A stretch of 64,000 nt of DNA, from positions 62,001 through 126,000 of the forward strand of contig JAYWVB010000058.1 in NCBI GenBank assembly GCA_039881045.1, written 5' to 3'. This stretch comes from Chaetomium olivaceum. Taxonomy: Eukaryota > Ascomycota > Sordariomycetes > Sordariales > Chaetomiaceae. Position 1 is the first letter of the stretch; the number at the start of each line of letters is the position of its first letter. Below, piece after piece: positions 25,460-38,740 of this stretch. The translations under genes were made by a program, and so were the position numbers. Below the pieces are notes generated by a model. That model had not been told where the DNA came from, ran no database searches, and worked only from the letters and a program-made list of their open reading frames with translations.

Positions 25460-25507
25460 ACGTACTTGCATAACGAGTGGCCCACCATAACGAGTGGGCC
25501 ACTTTTC
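25460..25507 (+). repeat. Left terminal inverted repeat, 48 bp
   Basis: Begins ACGTACTTGCATAACGAGTG and ends GGGCCACTTTTC. It contains a direct repeat of CATAACGAGTGG, so each end offers two copies of a likely transposase-binding site. It is identical to the reverse complement of the right repeat. Confidence 0.95.
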
Positions 25508-25557
25508 TTCCTTTTGCAACCTCCCAACTTCATCACGAATTTCCTTCACAATGCAAA

Positions 25558-27207
25558 ATGGAACCTCTTCCAAAAGAAAGTCGTATAATCCTTGCGCTTG
25601 AAGCTCTTAAAAAAGACTCTAAACTTTCCGTACGGAAGGCTGCTACGATCTACGAGATTCCACGAAGCTCACTGTGACACCGACGCGCTGGAAAGCAACC
25701 ACGACCAGAAATACCAGCTAACCTTCGAAAATTGACCGACTTGGAGGAACAAGTCCTTCTTGAGAGGGTACTCGACCTTGATGCGCGAGGATTTCAGCCC
25801 CAGCTCTCGGACCTTCGAGAAATGGCCGATCGCCTTCGGGCCGCACGCGGCGCGTCGCCCGTCGGACCCCGATGGGCAAACGGTTTCGTAAAGCGACATT
25901 CCAAGGTTACAACGCGTTTCCGACGTCAAATCGATTATCAGAGGGCCCAATGCGAAGATCCCGAGGTAGTAAACGCGTGGTTTCGGCTCGTACGCAACAT
26001 AATCGACAAATACGCGATCCAAGAGGGGGATATCTACAACTTCGACGAGACTGGGTTCCAGATGGGCATGCTTTCGAGTGCAAAGGTCGTGACGAGCTCC
26101 GAGCGACGTGGGCGGCCGCGCACAAAGCAGCCTGGAATCGGGAGTGGGTTACGGTGATCCAAGCTGTGTGTGCGGATGGCTGGGTCGTGCCGCCGTACTT
26201 TGTCGTCAAGGGGAAAAACCACCTCCTCCCCTGGTACCAGGACAGCCGATTCCAGCCCGAATGGAGAGTCCACACAAGCGAAAATGGCTGGACAACAAAT
26301 GAGATTGGCCTCGATTGGCTAAAACATTTCGACCAAGCTACCAAGCCGTACGAGAGGGGTATCGACTGCTCATCCTTGACGGCCACGAAAGCCACCACTC
26401 GGTCACTTCGAAGATTTCTGTAAGGCCAACAACATTGTTACACTTTGCATGCCTCCCCATTCTTCCCACTTTCTCCAGCCTCTTGATGTTGGGTGTTTTA
26501 GTCCGCTCAAGGCCTCGTACGGCAAGCGGATTGAGCAGATGATGCGGATGCAGATCACCCACATTACGAAGGAGGACTTCTTCGACGCGTTTGTCGAGGC
26601 ATTTCACGCTTCCGTCACAGCGAACAACATACGAGCGGGCTTTAGAGCAACTGGCCTAGTTCCTTTTGACCCTGAATTGGTAGTTTCTTGCCTCGACCCT
26701 AAGCCACTTACCCCATCTCCTCCAAACTCGCGTCCCGGAACAGCCTCGACCTGGGCCCTGAAGACCCAATCCAATGCGTACGACGCGACCAAGAGCTCCA
26801 TCACTCTCAAGCGGAAGATCGAGAACCATCAAGGTAGCTCTCCGACTCACATTTTTGACATCATCGACTTGCAGGCCAAGAGCATCTCAAAGTTGGCACA
26901 TGAAATGGTGTTGCTCCGAGCTGAGGCCCAGGAACTTCGTACAGCAAATGAGCGACTAAGCAAGCGCCGTAGGACAAAGAAAACGCGTCTGCAGGAAGGA
27001 GGATCACTTAGTTTAAAAGAGGCAAAGGGTTTGATGGCTGATCGGGGACTTGGTGATAAGGACTGCGAGGAAACGTCTGGGAGTAGTGGTTGTATAACAG
27101 TGGGTGGGCCACGCATTCGGCTCTGCAGCAACTGCAAGAAGCCCGGCCACAATGCACGAACATGTCAAGTAGTTTGCGAGACATCTGAAGATGGTGATAC
27201 CGAGTAG
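25558..27207 (+). pseudogene. Pogo-type transposase, broken
   Basis: Reads as HTH_psq (RKAATIYEIPRSSL), a Tc5-type DNA-binding domain (FVKRHSKVTTRFRR), then the DDE_1 catalytic core (IYNFDETGFQMG with the first Asp; LLILDGHESHHS with the second; PPHSSHFLQPLDVGCFSPLK with the third). It ends in a basic segment and a CCHC zinc knuckle, CSNCKKPGHNARTC. An in-frame TGA at 25675-25677 stands where the family has Arg (CGA to TGA would be a single C-to-T change). Frame breaks lie near 26134, 26355-26358 (GGGG run) and 26402, each read as one missing base. The stop alone would prevent full-length protein. Start chosen at the Met of MEPLPKESR. Confidence 0.92.
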
Positions 27208-27266
27208 TTTCAATTGATTTGAGTTGTTGTGGCTGAATTGACTTACACGAGGTGGTTGAGGTCCGG

Positions 27267-27314
27267 GAAAAGTGGCCCACTCGTTATGGTGGGCCACTCG
27301 TTATGCAAGTACGT
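27267..27314 (-). repeat. Right terminal inverted repeat, 48 bp
   Basis: Exact inverted copy of the left end, followed by the TA target duplication at 27315-27316. No mismatch is seen over 48 bases, which suggests a fairly recent insertion or an element family whose ends are under constraint. Confidence 0.95.
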
Positions 27315-27353
27315 TAATGTAGTTTAAAGCTCATGATACGGTTATAGCTCTGG

Positions 27354-30300
27354 CTATGTTACATTCTTCTTCTGCAAATCATCCTCCTCTTCGGCTAGCG
27401 CTGTGTTGTAAAGCCTTCCGAAAGCAGACCCGGGGACCTCGAGGAGACTGTAGGGATTGTCAAACTCGACGAGCCTGCCCGCATCTAGAACGGCAACCTT
27501 ATCAAAGTCCATGATGGTTTCTATTCTGTGAGCCACAGCGATAATTGTGTGGTTGGCAAACTTTCTTCGAATAAGACGCTGCATTGTCTCTTCAGTTTTT
27601 GCATCGATGCTGTGGACCGTGTTAGCTGGGCCGCGCAATAGAGGATGACAGATGTGGGACGGGAAGCATACCTGCTAGTGGCCTCGTCTAGGATGAGGAT
27701 GGTGCTAGGGCGTAACATCGCTCGAGCAAGACAGAACAACTGCTTTTGGCCGACCGAGAGATTCAAGTCGTCAACATCAGCGTCCAGGCCGCCATTTTTC
27801 TCAACGGCTTCCATCACCTGTACACACTGAAGCGCTGCCATAATATCCTCGTCCGATGCCTGGCCCATCGGGTCCGCATTCAAACGGATGGAACCCTTGA
27901 GAAGGAACGGGTGCTGCGGTACCGCGACGATCTTGCTGCGAACCTCTTGTCTCGGGAGTGTGGCGATGTCAACTCCATCCACACGAATCGAACCCCCTTG
28001 CATATCCACGAGGCGAAATAGGGTCATAATGAGGGAAGTCTTGCCACTGCCGGTCCTCCCACAAATTCCAATCTTCTCCCCAGCCTTGATGGACAGTGAG
28101 ACCTGTTTCAAGACGAGGTCATCGCGGCTGCAAAAAGAATTAAAAGTTAACCGAACGCTTGCGTGGTTGTATCTCGTCGTTGTGAACTTACTTGTAAGCC
28201 GCGGACAGATTGTCAAATTCGATGGCACCAGCCGACGGCCATCCCGGTGGAGCCTCTTGATTCTCCTGCGGTTGGTCCTCGGACACTGCCGTCTCTGTGA
28301 AGCTCCTGATACGGGCCACCGAGCCTATGTGCGTCTCGAGATTTGTCCAGAAGGTGACGAGTAGCTTGATGTTCTGGCTGAATTGTATCACGTTGAGCAG
28401 TGCGAGGCCGACTCCGCCGGCGGCCATGGTACCCCTAAGGGCGACCACCAGGACCATGAGAAGGACGGCGATAGCCGCTACCACCAAATCCAAAACGAGA
28501 GTAAGCCACCGTTGGACGGCAAATAGCAGGTAGAATGGCCGCTGCGAGCGATCGAGGAGCGCGTGATTTCTGTCGTTCAACTTGTCCTGCCATCCAAAAG
28601 CGCGGATCGTGGCGATGCCGCTGAGTGACTCCTCGAAGAGCGAGTAAAGTGGCGCTTTGGTCTCAATATCCATGAACCGCAATTGCCGCGACGTGCGCAG
28701 ATATACCTTTTGGATAAGATATAGTGAGATCAACACGATAGGGAATGAGATGGCCGCGTAAACAGATCCGTAGCCAATAAGGGCCATCTGAGCAATACAG
28801 AGAATGAATGCTAGAACGATGTCAACCCTACTCGGTGCGGAAGAGTAAAACCCTAAGTGCTTACTAGCAAAGGTGTTGAGGGCTGCAGTGGGTAGCTCCA
28901 TGTCAATCAATTGTAGATCTTGACTGAAGCGGTTCAGTGTTACACCCGAGTCCGTCTTGACGAAGAACGACATAGGCGCGCTTAGGACTGTCTTGAGCAG
29001 GGTAAGGTGGAATTTCTCCCCAGATAAGGGCACCATGGTGATGATCATCTGCCTGCATTCTCATCAGCATGATTGGGAATAGTGCGCGTGATCTCAACAA
29101 GAGTGGTACTCACCAGCAACTGATGAACAAACAGACGATGGCGATGCCTCCAAGCCCGGCATAGACCCCGAGCCAGTATCCCAGGTTACCGTTGGGATTC
29201 GACTCATTGTATGCAGCCCACCATTGCACCCATATTGCTATAAAAGCCTGTTAGTGACAGACCCCTTAAAATTACCTAGCCCATAGGTCCTGGATAAATC
29301 TACTTACTCGGAAACGAGAGGCAAAAGACGAAACCGATAACAGCAAGTGCAAATATCAGACTCGCCCACCAGCCGACCGACCTGATGTAATACATGTAGA
29401 TCTGGACGTCGCCGGTCCGTCGGTTCATTCCATCTTCAGTCGCGACAGGACACGCGGTGTCATCTGACGAGATTGAAGCGGTAGAGGCCGACTGTTTGCA
29501 TTCGGCAATGTCAATAGCCTCCTCAGTTTTGATAAGGCCAGCCGGGAGTATCTGGTCATCATTCTCGGGGGTATAAGTCCAATCAGGGCGAGGCAGAGCG
29601 AAGGACGATACATAGCCTCCGGCAGCATTGAGGTCGGCAAATGTGCCCTGTGAGTTTATTTCCCCGTTCGGGCTAATACAAACGATGTGGTCGGAGAATG
29701 GGAGTCGTTTGACTATCGCTTGGATTAGCAAAGCCCCGGGGATCCACCATTTGGTTGCCAAGTATACCTGATGAGGAGACAATGACCACGGTGGCGTTCA
29801 TCTGCCGGAGCAATCCGTCCTGGCCAAGAAGGCTATGAAAGACGTGATGCTCGGTCGTGTTGTCAAGCCCACCAAGCACATCATCCATGATGACAATCTT
29901 TCTTCGAGCATAAACCGCCCTAGCAAGCGCCTTGAGACAAGTCAGTTTTTAGTAGGGGATGATTCTAGTGTGCAGTAGAGGGAACACTTACAATACGCTG
30001 GCTTTGTCCCCCACTCAGCGCGATGCCCCCACTCCCGATGCGAGTAGAGTCGCCCATGGGAAGCTCTCGAAAGTCCCTCTTCAAGGAGCACGCATAAATA
30101 ACCCTCGTATACCATTTGGCATCATACTCCTCGCAGCCTATAATGGCTTCCTTGACTGTGCCATTCATATGCCAGGGATCTTGGGAGCAGTAGCCAATAC
30201 TCGTTGACCCCAGTCGTACGGAACCCGCCAGGGCAGGGACCTCACCAAGTAGCGACTGCAACAAAGTAGACTTGCCACAGCCTACTGGTCCCACGATCAT

Positions 30301-32531
30301 GGTCAACTTCCGCCAGGGGATTGAGAGATTGATGTTCTTTAGGAGGGGTTCCTTCTCAGTATCCCATCCGAAGCTACCTCCTTGCACCTCGATTGCATCA
30401 GGGGACGACTCGTCAATCTTGGGCTTTTCCGTCAACTGATCGGGTTTGGGCGTATCCGTGCGCTCCTCTGACTCGAGGAACTGCTGGATCCGGACGAAGC
30501 TGCCGACGGCCCCCAAATAAGCAGCGAGTGCCATTACCAGGGAAGCCAGGGGCTCCGAAAGAAGAGCGAAGAGTGACAAGGCTGTGAATACACGTGCTGT
30601 GTCCAAGGTTGTGTCTCCACTGTCACGGGCGCGAACCGAAAAGACGGCGAAGGTCAAGACGGGGGCGAAGACCTGTGTCATGTAGGCTGTCATTCTTAGT
30701 CAGTCTCATGTGGTTGTCTTTAATGAGTTCAACTTACCGAAAACCATGTTCCAGATGAGCAACTTTCGAAACTTCTTGGAAATCCGCAGCTCGTCGACAC
30801 GTAACTGCTGCAACCCCGTCAGGAGCGTGTCCTTGAGGCCACACATTTTGACCCCTTTCATCGCCGACAGCATGGCCGAGGTGGCCGAGATGCGCTTTTC
30901 AATGGCCTCAAGCCACATCGCCTGGCGGGACATGATGAAGTTCATGGCAAAGATGGAACCCAGCAGCGATACTGTTCCATGTTAGCTTGACAGCAAGAAA
31001 ATTGGGCATTGTAATACAATTGCAAGGAACTCACGAATTGATACCGCAACCGGCACGACGCACGCAACACCTAGTTGCCGTTCAAGTAGGTAGATGGCGA
31101 CACCAACCTCGATGGCATTGCCCCAGATCTCATGCATCGTCTGAAAGCCCTGGACGATGCGTTCGATATCGGCACTCATCAACGTCATTGAAGTGGCAGG
31201 GTCAATGCCCTTGAGGCTCAAGGTGCCGGTCTTGCGGTAGATGACAGAGACAAGGCCGGCACGGAGCATGGCGATGGTGCGATAAGTCCGATGCTGGTAT
31301 TGACCCATGGATACCGCAATGCCCACGTAAACGAAGAAGTAGGCGCCGATGAGGCCGTAGCCTTTCTGTGTCGTATCATCGTTGATTGGCTGCTGGGACA
31401 GAGTGATGGCGTGGTTAATAAGAAACGGTTGGCAGAAGTAGAGCGCAGTGAGACACGCGCGCGGCGGGATGGTCTGTATCACAGTCCATTTCAGAATACC
31501 ATACGATACGCCGAGGAGCGAGTAAGTTGACGTTTGAGTGACTGGGATGTTAGTTAGTGAGCAAACCGAAAGCGAAAGGGGGGCGGTGCGGACGGAAGGA
31601 TTCAATAACAAAACAGGGATAAAAAAGGAAAAAAGGAACCCTAACATGCCAAGAGACAGAACTAGGTAAGGCAGATAAGGTACTCACCAGACTTCCAAGC
31701 GGCCTGAAATCGCGTGTAACAATACGAGGCCTGAAGGTGCTTGTCAAGCACAAACAAGTCATCGACCACTAGGTCCCGGCTGAAGCCCTGCCGGAACAGC
31801 GGGTTGAGCCACCAAAAGAAGGACCGGTTATAGATGCTGCTGGTAGCTTCGGGCGGGTAAGCCTGATACTCAGGACGCAATGAGCGGCGTTTGTCGAGTG
31901 CCTCGAGTATGAGGACAACAGACTTAACTACCACCGCCGCTGTGGAGATGTATGCGATATTGTGGTTCACATGATCTGCAGCGCGGAGCCACAGTGTTCT
32001 CGTGAGTTATGTCAAATAAGAGAGTGACAAACAGGTAGGTGTTGATGAGGGATGAGGGTTTGACTGCACGCGTGTGCTCGGCGTATGAGAGCAGACAGAG
32101 GCCAAGGGTGGAAACCAGGGTGAGGCGACGGCAACTAGAGTGACCCGCGTACGGGCGGCAGACGGGAGCGCCCAGAGGATCAATGCAGCGAGCTGCAGTG
32201 CAGCGAGAACCACCCAAACGGACTGCACATGAAGCGGAGTCAATTTGTTAGAAAGGCTTCGATCCGGGGTTGCACAAGGGAAAAGCTGCATAGGGGCAAA
32301 TCTTACAATCTTGATAACTGGCGAGCGTTTGCCTGCCGCCACTTTCTTCACGCGCCCCGATAGGTACCAGGCGCGTGGAGGGAGCGCTATGAGCAGGAGT
32401 CCGACGGTCACCAACGTCAGGATGGTTTCCTCGAATAGGAGTGTGAAGTCGAAACCGCCCCGACAATCGCCAGCGTGAGGGCCGAACGAGTCGTCGAGGC
32501 GTGTACACGCATCGAGAGACGATTGGGTCAT
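27354..32531 (-). CDS. ABCC-type full ABC exporter (multidrug-resistance type)
   Basis: Starts MTQSSLDACTRLDDSFGP at 32531, a typical start for fungal ABCC proteins. Order: extra N-terminal membrane domain (TMD0), linker with FFWWLNPLF, TMD1, NBD1 (Walker A GPVGCGKST, signature LSGGQSQR, Walker B KIVIMDDVLGGLD), TMD2, NBD2 (Walker A GRTGSGKTS, signature-like LSVGQKQ, Walker B STILILDEATS, switch His in IIAVAHRIET). It should be a plasma- or vacuolar-membrane pump using ATP to expel amphipathic compounds or conjugates. There are many short introns. Two opposite frame shifts lie in TMD0: GGG at 32118-32120 (one base short) and about 32000-32003 (one extra). Divergent from the NRPS across 1.9 kb, it is a good candidate exporter of the peptide. 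Confidence 0.92.
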
Positions 32532-34450
32532 GGGTGCTAAATTTGGGGCATGGAACAAAATGCGCGTAACCGGAAGGCCCTACGGGGCAGAAAAAGGGGA
32601 GGATATTTGGGAATGGCGACTTTGGTGATCGACGAGAAAATGTTTCGAAGGGGCGGAGAACCAGGTCCTGGGTTATGGGTTACAAGGGCTACATATTGAT
32701 TTTCATCTGACATATTTTCAAACCGCTTTTCTTTCTTCTCTTCCCGGGCCTGGACCCGCCGTTCATCCGGGGTTAGAAGGATGACAGGGAGGCGCACCCC
32801 ATTAGGGAGAGACAAGAAAGTCAGCTCGGGGCTTGGTGATGGATTAATCCCATGGCCCCGGACGATGTGCCAACGCATACAATCGAAACAATGCAAGTTG
32901 TGGTCAAGGTCGGCATTCTCGCCCCCACAATGGGACGTTACTACAGAACGATGTCGACATGTTGCCTCCCCACCGGCCTGACCGGAGGTGCCCGGGTAAT
33001 CATTGACGGGCGAGCCACTGACGTCCATAGAGGGCTGACAGATGGGCGAATACGACCGCGGGTTTCCGGCACCGTCCTCTCCACCAGCTGCAGCCAGGGA
33101 AATGGAAATTGAAAATCCTGTTTTTCTTGGCTCCCTTCAGGTTTAATTCCGTTTCCTGTAGCTTTTCAATGGTGCCTTGGTACATTTGGCCGACGGAGGC
33201 CGTAGCGGACCTTGGCAGGGCAACCTGCAGAGCCGCCGCATGTCAGGGGGCTCAAAGGGGGATAGATCGAGGGAGAGAGAGATCGGGGCGGGGGGTTACA
33301 GAAGGAAATTTGCGACACAAGTCGGCATTATTGCTCAGCGTAACAATATGCGTCAGTGGCGTTATTTGTACAGTGCTCCAGATAATTCCTCCGGTGGTAC
33401 TGCGCCTTCAGCCGCCTCTGTGTGGGTAGCTTCAGCATACCCGTTTAGGGCACCAAGACGTTGCTCCGCCTGCGCAATGCGACTGGCTGTTTACACAAAC
33501 AAGGCGTTGGGAGCGGGAGTTGCAGTTGTTATTCGATGACAGGGGCCAAGGATTTGTCTTGCCCCTTGAATCATTGGCCGCCTATCTCCCGCCGCCCCAG
33601 TTGATCGACAGTGCCGCTCCCCGCCGGCTCGATATCCGTTGCAGCTGGCTGAAGCGGCCCCTGCAAGGCAAACCTGTCACCCCTGCATGAAAAGACGGGG
33701 CGGGAGAACGTGTTGCTGTCATCTAGACTCAAGGATTAATGCACGTGTTGACCGACCTGCCCGATACTGCAAACTCACTGTCGATCCTCGCTTAGATTTT
33801 GGTGACCTGAACGCGATTTAACCAGCTAGCTACAGTTCTGGGCCTCTTGGAAGTTTCGATCCCGACGACCTGACCCATCGACACCAGTCAGTCCCAAAAA
33901 TAACTGGCCGCCAGGTTCTGCCAGATGCTACCTCATATTACGACACCAGCCACTAGTCGTGATGGTTTAAGGAAATCTCTGACCTGACTGCCCTTTTTTC
34001 GGAAGCGAAGGGCGAAAACCAGGAAGAAAGGAAGAAACACAGTTGACCCGAAGGTAGGGGGCCGGGCTGATTCTTTAGCTGGCGCGATAGTTGTCCCCGA
34101 GTCATCTATCCGGGTTTGCGTTTCCCACCATGATTTCGATGCATCGACAGGAACTGGGTGATTTTCGAGTGATCTACATGTACCCTGCGTAGCCGAGTCC
34201 TTGTTTTCATCTTTCCCCAGCTTTGTTGTCTCACTCCATATCGCCCTTGGTAACCCAGGCCGCTCCATCCCTGCTCATTAGCAACTTTGTCGTACATACA
34301 CTGCACTGGAGCGTCGATCCCACTCGGCAGAACCAACTGCAGAAACCTCTTCCCATCTCCATTCTTGCCTCTGGCATCACTTTAGATCTCGTCAGACAGA
34401 GCCGGCCCCATTATTGTATTACCATAACTCACGAGCCATCAACCGTCACC
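32532..34450. promoter_or_regulatory. Divergent promoter region between ABC exporter and NRPS
   Basis: 1.9 kb separating two genes transcribed away from each other. It should hold both promoters and perhaps shared control sites, the usual layout for a biosynthetic gene and its exporter. No open frame here resembles a known protein. I do not see an unambiguous regulator-binding array. The NRPS start at 34451 sits in a good Kozak context (CACCATGG). That this region co-regulates the pair is an inference. Confidence 0.5.
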
Positions 34451-37400
34451 ATGGCCTCTACCACCGGCATCAACGACTGGGAGACGTACCTCGAGGCGCT
34501 GACACCATGTCGGTTCCCAAGATTTGGCCGCGTCTCTGACGACACCCCATCTCCGTCCCGACAGACCTCATCGGTCCGAGTGGATGTTGAGCAGGCAGAG
34601 AAACTACGGGAGCTGTCCACCACTGATCCCGATCACTTGGCTGCTGTTGTCCGCACAGCATGGGCTTTGTTGTTGCGGTGCTACACCGGACAAGACGACG
34701 TCAACTTCGAATTCCAACTCGGCGGTAGTGGTGTTACCCGCGAACCCACTGTCGCCCGCTTTCTCCTAGACGACAGCGAGGCCGTCCTCCGAATGGTAAA
34801 CCGTGCCAAGGCGGAGAATATCGGTGATCATCCCCGGGTTCCACCCCGAACCGGAAGCTCGGATCTGTCAATTTTTGACACGTCCGTGGTGTTGTGGAGC
34901 TTCACAGCGGGATCGGCACCATGCCCTGTTTTGACACCGGTAAGTATCCGTCCCGCCCGACGGTCCCCACATTATCCCGCCAGGGTTGTATTCCATGATC
35001 CTGGGCGTCCGGAGCATTCACTCCTACCAAACCCTAACCCTTGTGCTTGTTTACCTTGGTGATGATGGCTAACACGAAGGATAGGAACACCACAAGATCC
35101 GACTGCTAGCGAAATGCGGCGAGTCTAGCTTAAGCTTGTTCCTTGAATGGAGCAGCAGTCATCTCGGCATGTCTGCGGCGCAAGGTGCACTGGTGGCCAG
35201 CACGCTGGACAGAATCCTGTCTGGTATTGTCACGAGTTCCCCTGACACAACCCTGAGCTCCTTGGACTGTATGAGCCAAAGTAATTTGGATAGGGTCCGC
35301 GAGTGGAATGAAGGGTACTCTATCCAACCGGTAGAGCGCTGTATCCATGATGTGATTGCGGACAGAGTGCTGGAGCATCCTGATGCTGAGGCTGTTTGTG
35401 CCTGGGACGGCTCACTCAGCTATCGCGAGTTGGATACTGTAGCTGGTACTCTGGCCTCCTGGCTGGTAATGCTCGGAGTTGGGCCGGAGGTTCTAGTGCC
35501 ACTTTGCTTTGAGAAATCGGTTAGTATCAACCCTTTCACGTCTCGGTTGACGATGACTGACTCGACTTTAGAAATGGACGGTGGTGGCAATGGTCGCGGT
35601 GCTGAAAGCTGGCGGGGCCTTTGTTCCTCTAGACCCATCACATCCATTCGACAGACTCCGGGGTCTCTGCAACTCGGTTGGGGCCAACCTCGTGCTGTGT
35701 TCCAACCACCTCGTCCAGGGGCTTACCGGGGTGGCCGATGAAGTGTTGCCCCTAGACGAGAGCACCATCGCCGAGGCTACCACGGCCAAATCCGCAGATT
35801 CTATTACGAGCACACCCATGGTTAACAGCACCAATGCGGCATATGTCATCTTCACATCCGGCTCAACTGGCAAGCCCAAGGTAAGTCGACACATCAGGAC
35901 AAAATAAGAAACATGAACGTGCTAATCTCCTCCAACAGGGGACCTTGATCGAGCATCAAGCCTTCTGCTCAAGTGCCACGGCCCATGGTCCAGCCCTTCG
36001 CATCGATGGCACTTGCCGGGTATTGCAGTTTGCAGCCCACACCTTCGACGCCAGCCTGGTCGAAATCCTAACGCCCCTGATGGTGGGGGCCACCGTCTGC
36101 ATTCCTAACGAGCATGAGCGTCTCAACGACCTTTCTGGTGCCATGAACCGCATGCGCGTTGATCACGCTGTGCTTACTCCCTCCTTCATCAACTTCCTCA
36201 CCCCAGCCGCAGTGCCAAGACTGCGCAGACTTGTCCTAGCTGGTGAGGCCATGTCACGCTCTCACGTCGCCACCTGGTCGCACATTGAGCTTGTCAACGG
36301 TTACGGGCCAGCTGAGAGCTCTGTTGCGGCTGTAGTCAACCCCACTGTCGGGCCCCTCACCGAGGCCACCGATATTGGCTGGCCCTGCGGCGTTCGCGTT
36401 TGGTTGGTCAATCCCACCGACCATAATCGCCTGGTTCCCGTTGGCTGCGTGGGTGAGATGCTGCTCGAGGGCCCCAGCTTGGCAAGGGGCTACTTGAATG
36501 ACGCAGTTAAAACGGAAGAGAGCTTCATCTTCGGCCCGGTATGGGCCCAGGATACGGACAATCCCCCTCGTCGTTTCTACAAAACCGGAGATTTGGCACG
36601 TTACAACTCGGTGTCTGGCTCCTTCAGCTATATCGGAAGAAAGGACACCCAAATCAAGCTCCACGGCCAGCGCATTGAGCTCGGAGAGATCGAGCACCAC
36701 CTTGCTGTTGATGAGGACGTCCAGCACGCAATGGTCCTTCTCCCGAAGAAGGGGCCACTGGCAAAACGTCTGATTACCATCCTCTCACTCTTGGGTCCCA
36801 TGGCTTCTGTCGATAACCAAAAGCCGGGAGCTGCTGCCTTGAGCCTAGCTGGAAACCCGTCATTGACCGAGCCTATCTTGGAGCGAATCCGCGCGCGCCT
36901 AGGTGCGCGCCTCCCGGCTTACATGGTCCCATCGACCTGGTTGTGTGTTGATGCCATTCCCATGTTGGCCTCTCGCAAGATGGATCGCAAAACCGTTGCC
37001 ACTTGGATCGAAACCACCCTTACCGCCGAGCAGTGTCAGGAGGTTATCAGGGAGCAGCGTGCCGCCAAAACCAAGACGACCTCGGCCAGTGGCAAAACCA
37101 AAAACAGCCCCCTGAGCGAGGTTGAGATCAGTCTTCGTAATATTTGGAGCCTGGTCCTCAACTTCCCGGCGGACGACATCGACCCCGATGACCGCAGCTT
37201 CCTTAGCTTGGGCGGCGATTCTATTTCGGCTATGGCCTGCGCGAGTCACGCCAAGAAGGCACGGCTCGGCGTATCAGTGCAAGATATCCTCAAGGCCAAA
37301 TCCTTGAGGCAACTGGCCACCGTAGCCAAGACGTTGAGCCAACCCAATGAGGATCACGTCAACGGGGAAGACGAAGTCGAAAGCGGTGCGCTTAAGGTAC

Positions 37401-38740
37401 CCTTCGATCTCACCCCGATTCAGCAGCTGCATTTCGAGGTTCGGGGAGGGGCTCACGGCGACGGGCATTTCAACCAGAGTTTCTGTCTGCGTCTTGCCCG
37501 CCGTGTGGGAGTCACTGCTGTCCAAAATGCGATTCAGTCCGTGGTCAAACGCCACGCCATGCTCCGTGCTCGCTTCGAACAGAGTGAAGACGGAGAGTGG
37601 AAGCAGTTTATTACGGCCGACGTTGATGGGTCTTATCGTCTCCGGACCCATACAATAACCACCCGCGTTGAGGCTGACGCGGGCATCGCAAGCGCACAGG
37701 GTTGCCTAGATGCGCGTTCTGGCCCCTTGTTTGCTACAGAGCTGTTTGATTTGCAAGACAAAGGCGAGCAGATGTTATTTATGACGGTGCACCACCTTGT
37801 CATCGACCTCGTCTCATGGCGAGTAATTATGGAGGAGATCGAAGAACTCTTGGAGAACCCCTCGGCGGCGGCTGTATATGGGTCACTGCCGTTCCGTAAG
37901 TGGGCAGCGCTGCAGACCGATGACTGCGCGGGTAAAACTCTAAAGCAGGTTCTCCCCTCGGCTGGCCAGGTCCCAGATCCCCAATTTGCGTACTGGGGAA
38001 TGGGCAACCGGGACAACTTGTACGGAGACGTGGCATGCCAGGGATTCGACCTCGACGTCACCACTACGGAGACTCTCGTCAACGAATGTAATTCTCCTTT
38101 CCGGACCGAGACCGTTGATCTTCTCTTGGCGGCACTCATATGGTCCTTCCAAGCCACATTTTCGGACCGTGCACCCCCGGCCATCTTCAACGAGGGCCAC
38201 GGCCGCGAACCCCCAATGAAGAAATCGACATTGCCCGCACCGTGGGCTGGTTCACAACGCTCTTCCCCGTTGCGCTCTCCTCGCCCACAACTTTTACCGA
38301 CGCCCTCATCCAAACCAAGGACCTCAGACGGCGTGTCCCTGGCAACGGACGACCGTACTTCGCTGCCCGATTCCACACCCCTGAAGGCCGCCAACACTGG
38401 GCTCGCCAACATAGGGATATGGAAGTGTCATTCAACTTCCTCGGTCGCTACCAACAGCTCGAGCGCAAGGGTGCCCTGTTCCAACCCGCCGAGGGTGCCC
38501 TCATGGCTGGCGAGGCACATCCCGGCAGCCCTACTGCAGACTTCGGAAGCAAGGCGCCGCGCTTTTCTCTGTTTGAGATTTCTGCTGTTATTATTCAAGG
38601 TGCCTTGCGGTTCGGGTTTGCCTGGAATGGCGGAATGGAGCACCAGGATCGGATCCGCGAGTGGATCGCCAATTGCCGTGGCGTATTGGCCGAGGCTGCT
38701 GCCACCCTACCGACAATGGCGTACAGGACGACGGCCAGTG
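34451..38740 (+). other. NRPS module 1: partial C-A1-T1-E1
   Basis: The first about 280 residues resemble only the C-terminal half of a condensation domain, with no HHxxxDG, a common start-up remnant in fungal NRPSs. A1 has FTSGSTGKPKG (split by the intron at 35881-35938), NGYGPAE and YKTGDLARY. The closing motif is SRKMDR rather than SGKLDR, but the Lys is kept. By hand alignment to GrsA the specificity residues are D-A-V-L-V-A-G-V-A-K, a small hydrophobic pocket. The T1 phosphopantetheine Ser is at 37220-37222 (LGGDSI). E1 has HHLVIDLVSW (from 37790), EGHGRE and RTVGWFTTLFP, so the first residue should be D. The frame break at the C5 run 38210-38214 lies between the last two motifs. Confidence 0.88.

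Larger units (their letters stand above)
25460..27314 (+). mobile_element. Pogo/Fot-type DNA transposon (inactive)
   Basis: A 1,855-base element with perfect 48-base terminal inverted repeats, flanked by TA on both sides (25458-25459 and 27315-27316), the target duplication typical of Tc1/mariner-Pogo elements. It holds one transposase gene in plus orientation. It sits between the membrane protein gene and the 3' end of the ABC exporter gene, 39 bases past the exporter's stop codon. Confidence 0.93.
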
